Of a stretch of 64,000 nucleotides of DNA, positions 1-8,868 are shown in pieces. How positions within the stretch are numbered: position 1 is the stretch's first letter; every line of letters starts with the position of its first letter. Both the position numbers and the translations under genes were made by a program. Origin of the DNA: Anthoceros angustus (Eukaryota; Streptophyta; Anthocerotopsida; Anthocerotales; Anthocerotaceae); assembly GCA_010909165.1 (NCBI GenBank), contig VJWM01000134.1, positions 62,001-126,000 on the forward strand, read 5' to 3'. The notes under the pieces are model-generated. The model was not told where the DNA came from and ran no database searches. It saw only the letters and a list, made by a program, of their open reading frames with translations.

Positions 1-1305
1 TGCCACCTGTACCAAGCAGCCATTCCATCTTCATCTCGGGCGCGTGGCGAGGCCTCAAATCTCGAGGTGAAATTTGGGCGGCCTACACTCGAACTTCGGG
101 GTGGGTGTTTCTTACCTTTTCCCTTTGTGGGCGGTGTGGCGGCGGAGGTTTCCTCCCGTGGGAGTACCCGTTCCCGTCCTCACTATCTTTACCTACCTTC
201 ACGCAGGGAGCACACACAAGGATAGCAAAATTGGAGAGATTGGAGTAATCTATCGGGCTAAGAGAGTGGAGCAAAGAGGTGGTGGTTTGGGTGAGATAAC
301 GGCAAGGGGACTTCCGTGCTCCTCGGCAGTCGGCCTCACACCACACGAGGTGGCCTTGGCTCCTTCAATCTCCCTCCAGCGGTTTCGCTACCCTCACGAG
401 TAGCTTCTATCTTGGCTTCTTCCACTCGTGAAGAACCTCCTCCTCCGATATAGGTGTACGAGGAAGGTAGAGACAAAGCGATTCTTGCTCCTCCATCACC
501 AAATGGTTCGGCGCAACCGCCTGTTCATACTAATGGTGGCCCAATCCACCAACTTCCCGGACATCTCATACATCATCATTAAATGGGAATTTCCTGCACG
601 CCTTCCTTGCACAAGACGTTAGTCCCAGCCATATCTTGGCGAATAAATTCCACTTCCTCCTTGAACAAAGAGATCCTCCAGCCATTGCCTTGCGACCATA
701 CTTCCTCCTTTGGTCGTAGGAACATGCTCATAACCTCCTCGGATCGATTCTTGGAGGCTGCAGAATGATCCCTCCCTTGTGGGCTTCGGTATCAAATCGT
801 ATCACGGAAATGCCGTACCTTCCACATCCGGGATGGACTTGATGTCGCATCCTCGAGCCGTCCTTGGTCACTCTCATTCGTCGCACTCACAGACCAAGGG
901 GCTGCAAAGTGCCACCCGGTACCAAGCAGCCATTCCATCTTCATCTCGGGCGCGTGGCGAGGCCTCAAATCTCGAGGTGAAATTTGGGCGGCCTACACTC
1001 GAACTTCGGGGTGGGTGTTTCTTACCTTTTCCCTTTGTGGGCGGTGTGGCGGCGGAGGTTTCCTCCCGTGGGAGTACCCGTTCCCGTCCTCACTATCTTT
1101 ACCATCCTGTGGGAGCACACACAAGGATAGCAAAATTGGAGAGATTGGAGTAATCTATCGGGCTAAGAGAGTGGAGCAAAGAGGTGGTGGTTTGGGTGAG
1201 ATAACGGCAAGGGGACTTCCGTGCTCCTCAACAGTCTGGCCTCCACACCACAAGAGGTGGCCTCGGCTCCCTTCAATCTCCCTCCAGCGGTTTCGCTACC
1301 CTTGA
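1..1305. repeat. Direct repeat, two ~395-bp copies with 909-bp period
   Basis: The stretch at 1-400 recurs at 910-1305 with near identity, starting at the same TGCCACC word. Each copy holds a block around a CACACAAGGATAGCAAAATT word, and the 500 bases between the copies have no counterpart. The two copies differ mainly by short indels, for example just before the GGGAGCACACAC word. The layout fits a local tandem duplication, or two repeat units of a larger array cut by the window start. No gene is recognisable. Confidence 0.8.
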
Positions 1306-1999
1306 TCTGTGCTCTTCCCTCAGCGCCTCTCCAACAATTGCTCCTCCGCTCGAGCACCTTCACTCCGCCGCCTGCGGACCCCTCAGACTCCTCTCCGTTT
1401 CTCCCCGCTCCGCCCAATCGCTCTGCGATCGCCCTCAGCTGCTCCTTGCTCGGCTTTCGCTCGCCTCGTCGCTGCGCCCTCGCGCCTTGATTCGCGCTCC
1501 CTCCGGCTGCGCGCTGTCGGCCGGCGCCGCTCACTGCTGCCTTCCTCCTTGACGCAACTCCACTTACTCCCTCGGTAGCCCGCTGCTGAAACTGGCGCCC
1601 GTTCAAAACCACAGCTAACGAGTTTGCGGTACATGCAAATCTGCCTTAATAATGCTCCTCACGATGGGCGCCACGTGTCGGTTCAAAACTCCTGTAGCCA
1701 TTTTCCATCTACAACTTAACTAGCCCTTTTGGCATATATAGCCATGCAACCTAAATAATTGAAGGCCAAGGAACTTCTTATCCCGAATATTCCTACTCCC
1801 ATGGTCCAAGGAACTTTCCGGAACCTATCATGCCTATATATGCTTCTATCTACCCATACTTCTCGATCAGAACCTCCTACAGTGCGATTGATTAAGTCCG
1901 AACTCCCTCGGACGTCCTACCATCTTCCTACTGTTTCTATCGACCTACCTACACACACTGCACGAACAACTACTACCCAATCTACAGCGTCGGTCTCCC
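1163..1999 (-). mobile_element. Possible Ty3/gypsy-like LTR element fragment (5' end on minus)
   Basis: Read on the minus strand, 1657-1673 gives TGGCGCCCATCGTGAGG. This resembles the primer-binding site that follows the 5' LTR in many plant gypsy elements. A TG dinucleotide at 1676 would be the complement of the LTR's terminal CA. From about 1612 a GC-rich minus reading frame of 149 codons runs away from the site, as a gag leader would; it is rich in Arg, Glu and Gly and matches no domain I know. A TATA-like TATATATG lies at 1834-1841 in the putative LTR. No second LTR, protease or integrase is visible, so this is a weak call. Confidence 0.3.
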
Positions 2000-3458
2000 A
2001 CCGTTATGCGGGGTGACCAAAATGCTTCGTTCCGCAGGCGCCGGCCGGCAGGCGCCCATGGGGAGGCATGCATGGGAAGGGCGCCGGCCGACATCCTCTT
2101 TATGGATGCGTATTTTGAAATTCTTCTCTCATGCCACGATTGCACCCATTTTTGAAAAAACCTATGAACTTACTTTCATTAATTAAATCTGTACAATGTG
2201 CAACCGTTCTCGAAGAATATATGGGCATGTTCGGTCCAAAATGTGGAACATAACATTACTTTGAGGTTTGGGCCGTGGTTTTGAGGGGAACTAATCCCAC
2301 TTACTCTATATATTTTAAAATATTTTAAAGCAACAGCTCGATTTGGTTAACTTGTATGGTATTGAAATAGTGTGCATGAAGTACAAGGCCTTTGTGTTCC
2401 CAAGGGCTGGCTCGCTTTGAAGGACTTCGCTACCACCCCTCGGATCGATGTAGTGGAATGCAAATGGAAACATGACCTTGTGACAAGGGCTTGCGATTCG
2501 ATTCTTTTGGTGACAACCATGTGGCGTCAGAAAAATCGAGAATGAAGGTGCTTCAAGAGGGTTCCATTTGCATATCAATGGAATCCGATGTCGTAGATAC
2601 TCTATCACATACGCGAAGGACATTGTCTGCGTGGGAAGTGAGAACGACGATTGGAACTTGACCTAAACCCCAAACTCTCGAGGTATCGGGAAAGGCGCGG
2701 CCGGGCGCCCTTTCCCCGCACCTGTATATGCCCAAAGTGTAGTATACAAGCGACTACTCGGTCTTCTTTTGGTGTTTTACATAGTGCCTTAGTTGAAGGC
2801 AATATTTATGTGCGAATAATCGCCAAGAATGGTCAACCACGTGGGTTCAATTATGCGGAAATCGATGTGTTGTGGAAAGCCTAAACCCTTCACATGCCTC
2901 ACCTGCTCATGAAAACAATGCAACCAATGGTGTGACACCATGATTTTGTGATAAATTTTAGAGCATGCCATGAGCTAGTTTTAGACCCATCGTAAAACCC
3001 TCTTCAAGGATAAAAGCCAGGTAAACCCCCACTGCATATTCCCCCTTGCAAAATTATCGTGTTCCGGCGGTCACCCCAAGCGCCCCCTAATCCCTTCCGG
3101 TTGCTTCCGTTGGAGAAGTAGCTGTACCTGCAACCCAGCCTGACCTTCGGCCTCGAGGTTAGTCTTAATCTGGAAATCACCCTCGAGCACCTCCTCGGCT
3201 CGAGTCCGACCCCGTCCGCACCCATCAGCGTGTTGGCGGAGCTCGTCACGAGCTCTCAACACATCCCTCTACCACCAATTAATCACCTTGCGGTGGCGAA
3301 CACACTCGGCTCCTCGAACACGGGAGGCAAGAGCACACGGAGTGCGAAGATGGTACCCGGAAAAGTCTCCCCTCTTGGGCGCCGGGCCTCCCTTTATATC
3401 CCTAACACCCTAATCTAACCCACCTATGTATGTACTTTAACCCTGGATCGTGGTAACC
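2000..3458. other. Left-flank intergenic DNA, no gene recognised
   Basis: I see no convincing coding region. At 2037-2092 there is a very GC-rich stretch with two GGCGCCGGCC words. A near-perfect inverted repeat, GAGCTCGTCACGAGCTC, sits at 3239-3255. Minus frames around 3000-3260 are Arg/Glu/Gln-rich and could be a retroelement gag remnant, but no motif supports this. Confidence 0.5.
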
Positions 3459-4711
3459 CTCGGCCGGACTTACTCCGTCGAACGCCGCTCGGCCGGACTT
3501 ACTCCGTCGAACGCCGCTCGGCCGGACTTTCTCCGTCGAGCAGCACTCGGCCGGACTTACTCGTCGCGCCGCTGGCGGACTTACTCCGTCGAGCCGCTCG
3601 GCGGACTTACTCCGTCGAGCCGCTCGGCGGACTTCCGTCGAGCGCCGCCGACTTACTCCGTCGAGCGCCTCGGCGGACTTACTCCGTCAACGCCGCTCGG
3701 CGGACTTACTCCGTCGAACGCCGCTCGGCGGACTTTCTCCGTCGAGCGCCGCTCGGCGGACTTACTCCGTCGACGCGCTCGGCGGACTTTCTCCGTCGAA
3801 CGCCGCTTCGGCGGACTTATTTCGTCAACGCCGCTGCCGATTTTATTTTCCGTCAACGCGCTGCCGGACTTCATTTCGTCGAACGCTCGGCGGATTTCTT
3901 ACTCCGTCGAGCGCGCTCGCCGGACTTATTTCGTCAACGCCGCTGCCGGACTTACTCACAACGCCGCTGCCGGACTTCCGTCGACGCGCTCGGCCGGACT
4001 TATTTCGTCAACGCCGCTCGGCCGGACTTACGTCGAACGCCGCCGGCCGACTTACTCCGTAACGCCGCTGCCGGCGATTTTGGCCGAACGCCGCTCGGCG
4101 GACTTACTCCGTCGAGCCGCTCGGCGGACTCCTCACAACGCCGCTGCGGCGGACTTACTCCGTCGAGCGCCGCCACGGACTTACTCCGTCGAGCGCTCGG
4201 CGGACTTACTTCGACGCCGCTCGGCGGACTTACTCCGTCGACGCCGCTCGGCGGACTTACTCGTCGGCTTCGCTCGGCGGACTTACTCCGTCGACGCCGC
4301 TCGGCCGGACTTACTCGTCGAACGCCGCTCGGCGGACTTACTCCGTCGAGCCGCTCGGCGGACTTACTCCGTCGAGCGCCGCTCGGCCGGACTTACTCCG
4401 TCGAACGCCGCTTCGGCGGACTTCCGTCGAGCGCTCGGCGGACTTACTCCGTCGGCTTCGGCGGACTTACTCCGTCGAGCGCCGCTCGGCGGACTTACTC
4501 GTCGAGCGCCGCTCGGCGGACTTACTCGTCGACGCCGCTCGGCCGGACTTACTCCGTCGAGCGCCGCTCGGCGGACTTACCGTCGAACGCCGCTCGGCGG
4601 ACTTACTCCGTCGAGCACGCTTCGGCGGACTTACTCCGTCGAACGCCGCTCGGCCGGACTTACTCCGTCGAACGCCGCTCGGCCGGACTTACTCCGTCGA
4701 ACGCCGCTCTA
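3459..4711. repeat. 29-bp minisatellite, about 44 degenerate units
   Basis: A tandem array whose complete unit is 29 bp: GGACTTACTCCGTCGAACGC followed by CGCTCGGCC. Intact 29-mers sit at both edges (3462-3540 and about 4640-4700). The interior units are shortened by 1-8 bases, mostly losing C or G around CGAACGCCG and CCGG. Because 29 is not a multiple of three and no frame contains a stop, a 420-codon frame stays open across the array. That frame is a by-product of the repeat and not evidence of a gene. No flanking start context or homologous domain was found. Confidence 0.9.
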
Positions 4712-5226
4712 ACGGACCATATCTTCCCCTTCGCCTGGTCACCCCATCCCGACGGAACAGTCCAGCACCCATCGGACCTGTTCGCGCCCTAACGGACCCA
4801 GGGTTTAGGGATTGCACTCTAAGCGCAATCTAACCAAAACGGCCTTATTGGCTAACTCCTCCCTATCCCTCTTATCAGTAATGACCCGAAAAAAACAAAA
4901 CAAACCTAAAACAAGTCGCCAGGAGTACGGACATCAGATTTGGCACTCCACATACTCCCCTTCTCATCTGTTGGCGGCCTCGCCAACACCCCGGGCAATA
5001 CTCCACTCCTCCCGTCGGACTCTCCCCTTCTCAGCTTTTACTACCTCCTCAAGTGTCGCCGCAAGTCCTAAGAACATTGGCATTTTTTTTAGCGGCGAGT
5101 TGATGTGCCGTGCCCCTCTTCTTTCTCCCTTTGAGCATGCTAGGCCTCCCGCTAGATTGGCACCCTCGGCGTCCGGTCCTGTGCATCCTCCCTACTTCTA
5201 TATACTCCACAAACTGTCCAAAACCC
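4712..5226. other. Flank between minisatellite and gene array, no gene recognised
   Basis: This is pyrimidine-rich sequence with no supportable gene. A single telomere-like word, GGGTTTAGGG, at 4800-4810 is isolated. The stretch ends at the array boundary: after CTCAATA at 5227 the sequence becomes homologous to the starts of the later units, while the bases before it do not match the units' ends. Confidence 0.6.
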
Positions 5227-5345
5227 CTCAATAGTGTTGGGTTTAAATAAATTAAGACTTCCTTCTCACAAGGGGTTTTGAACTTTCTTTCATACCATAA
5301 TGCACTCCAAGGGGGTTTGCACGGGCATAAAGAGTTTGGCTGAGA

Positions 5346-5455
5346 TAAGAGGTATCGGATTCATGAGACTGCCTCTCGAGATTGGATGATAAGCATTGGA
5401 GAGGTATCATATTCATGAGACTGCCTCTCGATATTGGGTGATAAGCACTAGATCG
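5346..5455. repeat. ~57-bp direct repeat in the unit leader
   Basis: Two tandem copies of a block containing GAGGTATCGGATTCATGAG and GATTGGGTGATAAGCA. The pair recurs in each unit at about 20318-20413, 41735-41830 and 57250-57348. Between units it varies in the CTG/CAG part by 1-4 base deletions. No function is evident. Confidence 0.75.
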
Positions 5456-5851
5456 ATCAATTCTTTTTTAATCAATATAGCTAGACATTTTCGTAGTCAT
5501 AATTTTATATTCATAACTAGGTAATAGATGATTGATCCTGTCTTGGCAGCCCAAGTTGCGAGTCAATATCGAATCGAACAAGCCTTAGAATACTAATAAC
5601 TTCATTTCCTAACACCGAATGAAAAGAGTAAATACTATCTATGGATATGTCCTGGTTGCACATCGTCTACAACCAACGAGAACGCATGGAGAGAAAAAAA
5701 CGACAGGGGATGAGTTACCCAAACCCCTTGATAACGAATCGGGCCGGTGGCATCGGCAACAGTGAAACATGTCTCATGTTTTGGTTTGACACAAGTGGGC
5801 TCCTGGACCAACTCCAGTCTTCTAGTGGACACGCGGATGAGAAGCAACCAA

Positions 5852-5869
5852 AGCCGCCTCGAGGCGGCT
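5852..5869. repeat. 18-bp perfect palindrome
   Basis: AGCCGCCTCGAGGCGGCT equals its own reverse complement and lies about 600 bp upstream of TLP-A. The same palindrome is intact at 25465-25482, 42279-42296 and 57795-57812. In the duplicated leader at about 27016 one arm has lost three bases. It could be a dimeric binding site or a simple hairpin; neither is shown. Confidence 0.85.
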
Positions 5870-6158
5870 CGTCAAGGGGCTCGTTATCTTTCACACATAC
5901 ACTGTTGAGCGCCGTCTCTTGGAAATGATGGGAATGCTCATAGCCTTCTTTAGGAAAATCGGCTTTTGAACAACTCTGAAAGGTAGGCACAAACCAAATG
6001 CATGCCATGGCAGCCAAGTTGTTTATTCTAGGCCATGTCGCACTTTTATACCTCGAGTGCACATGTTCCGAGACACAACGTATCCCTTTCATCTTCGATC
6101 TGCAAGAGGGCAGGTACTTCCCTAATGCAACTCATTACATGATGCTTACAGGCAGAAT

Positions 6159-6296
6159 TTGACCAAGCTTTTGCCTCTCCACCTAACAGTACAAGTACGC
6201 AAGCCATGGGTACGCTCCCTCCCCATCTCAGTCGACTCATTTCATTTGACTGACCCAGTCTCCCCCGCCGCCCACTGACTGCAGCGGACATATAAG
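6159..6296 (+). promoter_or_regulatory. TLP-A core promoter with two W-boxes, unit 1
   Basis: TTGACC at 6159-6164 and TTGACT at 6246-6251 match the WRKY W-box core TTGAC(C/T). A TATAAG TATA box starts at 6291. A (GCAGAA)n run follows at about 6304, three copies here and four in the other units. The start codon is at 6454, so the 5' leader is roughly 130 bases. W-boxes are typical of pathogen-inducible PR genes; inducibility here is inference. Confidence 0.6.
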
Positions 6297-6453
6297 CTCG
6301 CCGTAGAAGCAGAAGCAGAAGCAGTAATCACACACCGTCTTCCGGGCTCTCATCTCCACTGCACTGCCCACTACTCCGATCCTTAAGCTCACAGCTAGCG
6401 CATGCTCTGGACTCCTGCGCAGCCTCCACAGACCTGTCTGCTTCTATTACAAG

Positions 6454-7244
6454 ATGGCCAGCTTCAACGCAGCGTGGGTTCTTCTGTCGGCGCTGGTGGC
6501 AGCCAGCAGCCTGATGGCCGCCGTGCAAGGTGAATCCAGCGCGCGTTCAACACACTGCATTGCATCGATTACTAGCTATAGCCTTGCTTCCTGCTGAATG
6601 ATGAAGCATAGCTGTGATCGTGAACTCTCGAGATTGAGCAGAACGTTTGTGTGGAATGGTGGGTCAAACTGCAGGTGCTACGTGCAGATACAGAACCACT
6701 GCCCCTACCCCGTCACCAGCTGCGCGCAATCCAGAGCCGACCCCATCGCGCAGTTCCAGCTGGCCTCGGGCCAGTCGCAGACCCTGGACTTCGGCTCCGC
6801 CTGCAGCTGGCCGTCGGCCACGATATGGGCGTCGGTGCGAGGGCAGTGCGTTGCGCCCGGGGAACCCTGCCGCCGCCAACGATAAGAACCTGGCCGATCT
6901 GGCGGAATTCAACCTGGCCAGCCCACCGACTTCTACGATGTCAGCAACGTGAACGCCTACACCATCGGCCTCAAGATCCAGCCGTTGCCAGCAGCTGCGG
7001 CGCACCTTCCTGCTCCATCCCGACATCCGCTCCTTCTGCGGCGCCAACAACCAGCTGCTGAGCCTGCCCCTCCGGGGCGCTCTCCTGCATCAACACCGAC
7101 GGCACTGCCGGCCGAGGCCCCTCGGACGGCACCCGCCTGTTCAAGGCCGCCTGCCCCTCCTCCTACAGCTACAACTACGACGACGCCACCTCCACCTTCA
7201 CTTGCCCCCACGGCACCAACTACAATGTCATCTTCTGTCCCTGA
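6454..7244 (+). CDS. Thaumatin-like (PR-5) protein TLP-A, unit 1, frame broken
   Basis: Exon 1 (6454-6529) encodes a signal peptide starting [20 protein letters not shown] 145-bp GT-AG intron follows (6530-6674), then exon 2 (6675-7244). The secreted protein would be about 165 residues, a small PR-5 type with about 12 cysteines. Family marks are [19 protein letters not shown] in the middle and [10 protein letters not shown] with terminal NYNVIFCP. The classic C-x-TGDC thaumatin signature region is replaced by a Gly/Pro/Ala loop. PR-5 proteins act in the apoplast, often binding glucans or inhibiting enzymes; the ligand here is unknown. This copy lacks one G at the start of exon 2, two bases after the VAPG motif, and single Cs further on, so the frame is not continuous. 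Conservation between breaks suggests consensus error or very recent decay. Confidence 0.8.
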
Positions 7245-7404
7245 TCGATTTCTGTGGCTCTCGCGCACATACCTGCTCCTGGGCAAGGATTTGATCCACA
7301 CGTACGGAGACATGTAGTATGTGGTTTCGTAAAGAGTTCACGACTTGTGAACATTGGCTGGTAGCAGGGCAGTGTAGATTGGGAAATCAATTTGGACATA
7401 CACG

Positions 7405-8445
7405 GTCATTGTGTGCCATCATCTGTAGCAAACAATCGCATGCAAGCATGTCTTCCCAGGTCACATTTCCATGATTCCGCCAGACCCCAGCAGTGATGCA
7501 CACCAAACTGCTCAGCCAGGTTGAACCGGCATGGCCAAGAGCATGGCTTCTGCTTTGCTAGCGCTGAAGAGTCCATCCCTGCCAAAAGGTTGGTCAATCA
7601 TGCAGCTAGAATAATGGCTGAAGTCCCTCTCCCCATAGGAGGGAAGTACTTTGAAGCATTCAAAGTACTTCACTCCTTCCTAACATTCGAGTTTGGCTGC
7701 AGGCAGGCAAAAGCATAGGGTAAAGAACTGTGTTGGCCACAAAGATGCTGCCACTGGTTGGACACCTTCCTTCTGCTTTGTTGCATACAGTTCTAACGCC
7801 TTTTCCCTTATTCCTGCTCCATAGAGCAACCTAGGATTGCATTCCATGTTACCACATCCGAGGTCAGGTACAACAATCCTGTGCAACAACAACAGCAGTG
7901 CGGCTCCACTCCTCATTCCCACAGCCCGCTAAATCAACGCAGTGTACAGTTGTGTCGGCGTGGACACCATCCCGACACGAAGCGAAAATACATGAAGCGC
8001 TCGTTGAGAAAGCTTCAGTGCAGCAGAGCGCGTTCTCATGTGAATGTCGAGGTCACAAGTTTTGAAGATCAAAAAGTTTGGAAGAGGCTCTGCGCTTATG
8101 CTGGTTTTCATCTGTCGCTTCAAGGAACCAACATGTCCGAAAGAAGGAGGTGAGGATAAACCCTGAGCCCGCTCTCTGTTGCAGTTCATGGATCTCTGGT
8201 ACGGAATCCCAGCATTGGCAAAGATTTGGGACATGAGCATGTATGGTGAAGCTTCCAGTGGCTGCAAGTGCGCCAGGCAGTCAAATGGATGTCTTCCCAG
8301 GCCACATTTCCATGAATTCGGCAGACCCCAGCAGGGACGACCAAACTGCACAGTCAGGCTGAATCGGCATGCCCAAGAGCAGCGCTTCTGCTTTGCTAGC
8401 CTGAAGACTCCGTCCCTGCCAAAAGAGGTCGGTCAATCAAGCTAG
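7405..8445 (-). pseudogene. PPR protein remnants (repeat plus E domain), unit 1
   Basis: Three minus-strand pieces. At 7929-8445 a frame reads ASKAEALLLGMPIQPDCAVW, then LGRHPFDCLAHLQ and SPYMLMSQIFANAGIP, which is the E/E+ tail of a plant PLS-class PPR protein. At 7680-7922 a PPR-repeat-like EKALELYATKQKEGVQP is visible. At 7405-7600 a second, more decayed copy of the E region appears (SKAEAMLLAMPVQP). No start, no run of full PPR repeats and no DYW domain were found, so I read this as a duplicated fragment. PPR proteins edit or process organellar RNA. The ASPYMLMSQIFA wording recalls fern PPRs. Confidence 0.55.
7643..7671. repeat. Strong hairpin inside the PPR remnant, unit 1
   Basis: GAAGTACTTTGAA (7643-7655), loop GCA, then the exact reverse complement at 7659-7671. 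After one mismatch the arms pair again for about five bases. The same structure is present in all four units. Confidence 0.8.
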
Positions 8446-8671
8446 AATATTGGTTACTTGGGGCTGTAAATGGCTTTAGTCCTCTCCATAGCAATACTTT
8501 TGGCAGCAAGCTACTTCCTCCTGCCTACAACATTCCATTATGGCTGCAGGCAGACAGAAGGAAAGAATTGTGTCGGCTTCCTCATGCAACCAGATGCAGG
8601 AAACGCTGCAACGCACAAACATCCAGCTTGGCCAGCTGAAACCGTACAACCTGGTGCCAAGAATCCGGGGC

Positions 8672-8797
8672 CACAACACTACGGTGGTTAAGATTCTGGA
8701 AACAGGGAAATCACAACACTACGGTTGTGCTGAGAGTTCAGCAATCCTAAGTTCACAACACTACAGTAGTTAAGATTCTACGGTAGTCAAAATTCTG
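8672..8797. repeat. Three ~28-bp repeats around CACAACACTACGG
   Basis: CACAACACTACGGTGGTTAA begins at 8672; diverged copies begin at about 8713 and 8755, the last followed by an extra half copy. They lie 3' of the symporter gene and recur at about 29946, 45126 and 62129. No function is evident. Confidence 0.75.
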
Positions 8798-8868
8798 CAT
8801 GGGCAGGCGAGTGACCAGATGGAACCACAAGTCCTGTTCCTTTGTGATGGGGCTTCCTGAATTTCACC

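Noticed and set aside
3450-4712. 420-codon plus-strand frame as a repetitive protein
   Set aside because: It lies wholly in the 29-bp minisatellite, stays open because no frame of the repeat has a stop, and shifts frame with every unit.
4800-4810. Telomere-like GGGTTTAGGG
   Set aside because: A single copy with no tandem TTTAGGG run; no sign of a telomere or interstitial telomere tract.
6651-7061. Arg/Pro/Ala-rich frames over TLP-A exon 2 on both strands
   Set aside because: They are alternative frames of the GC-rich thaumatin exon; the conserved motifs are in the PR-5 frame.
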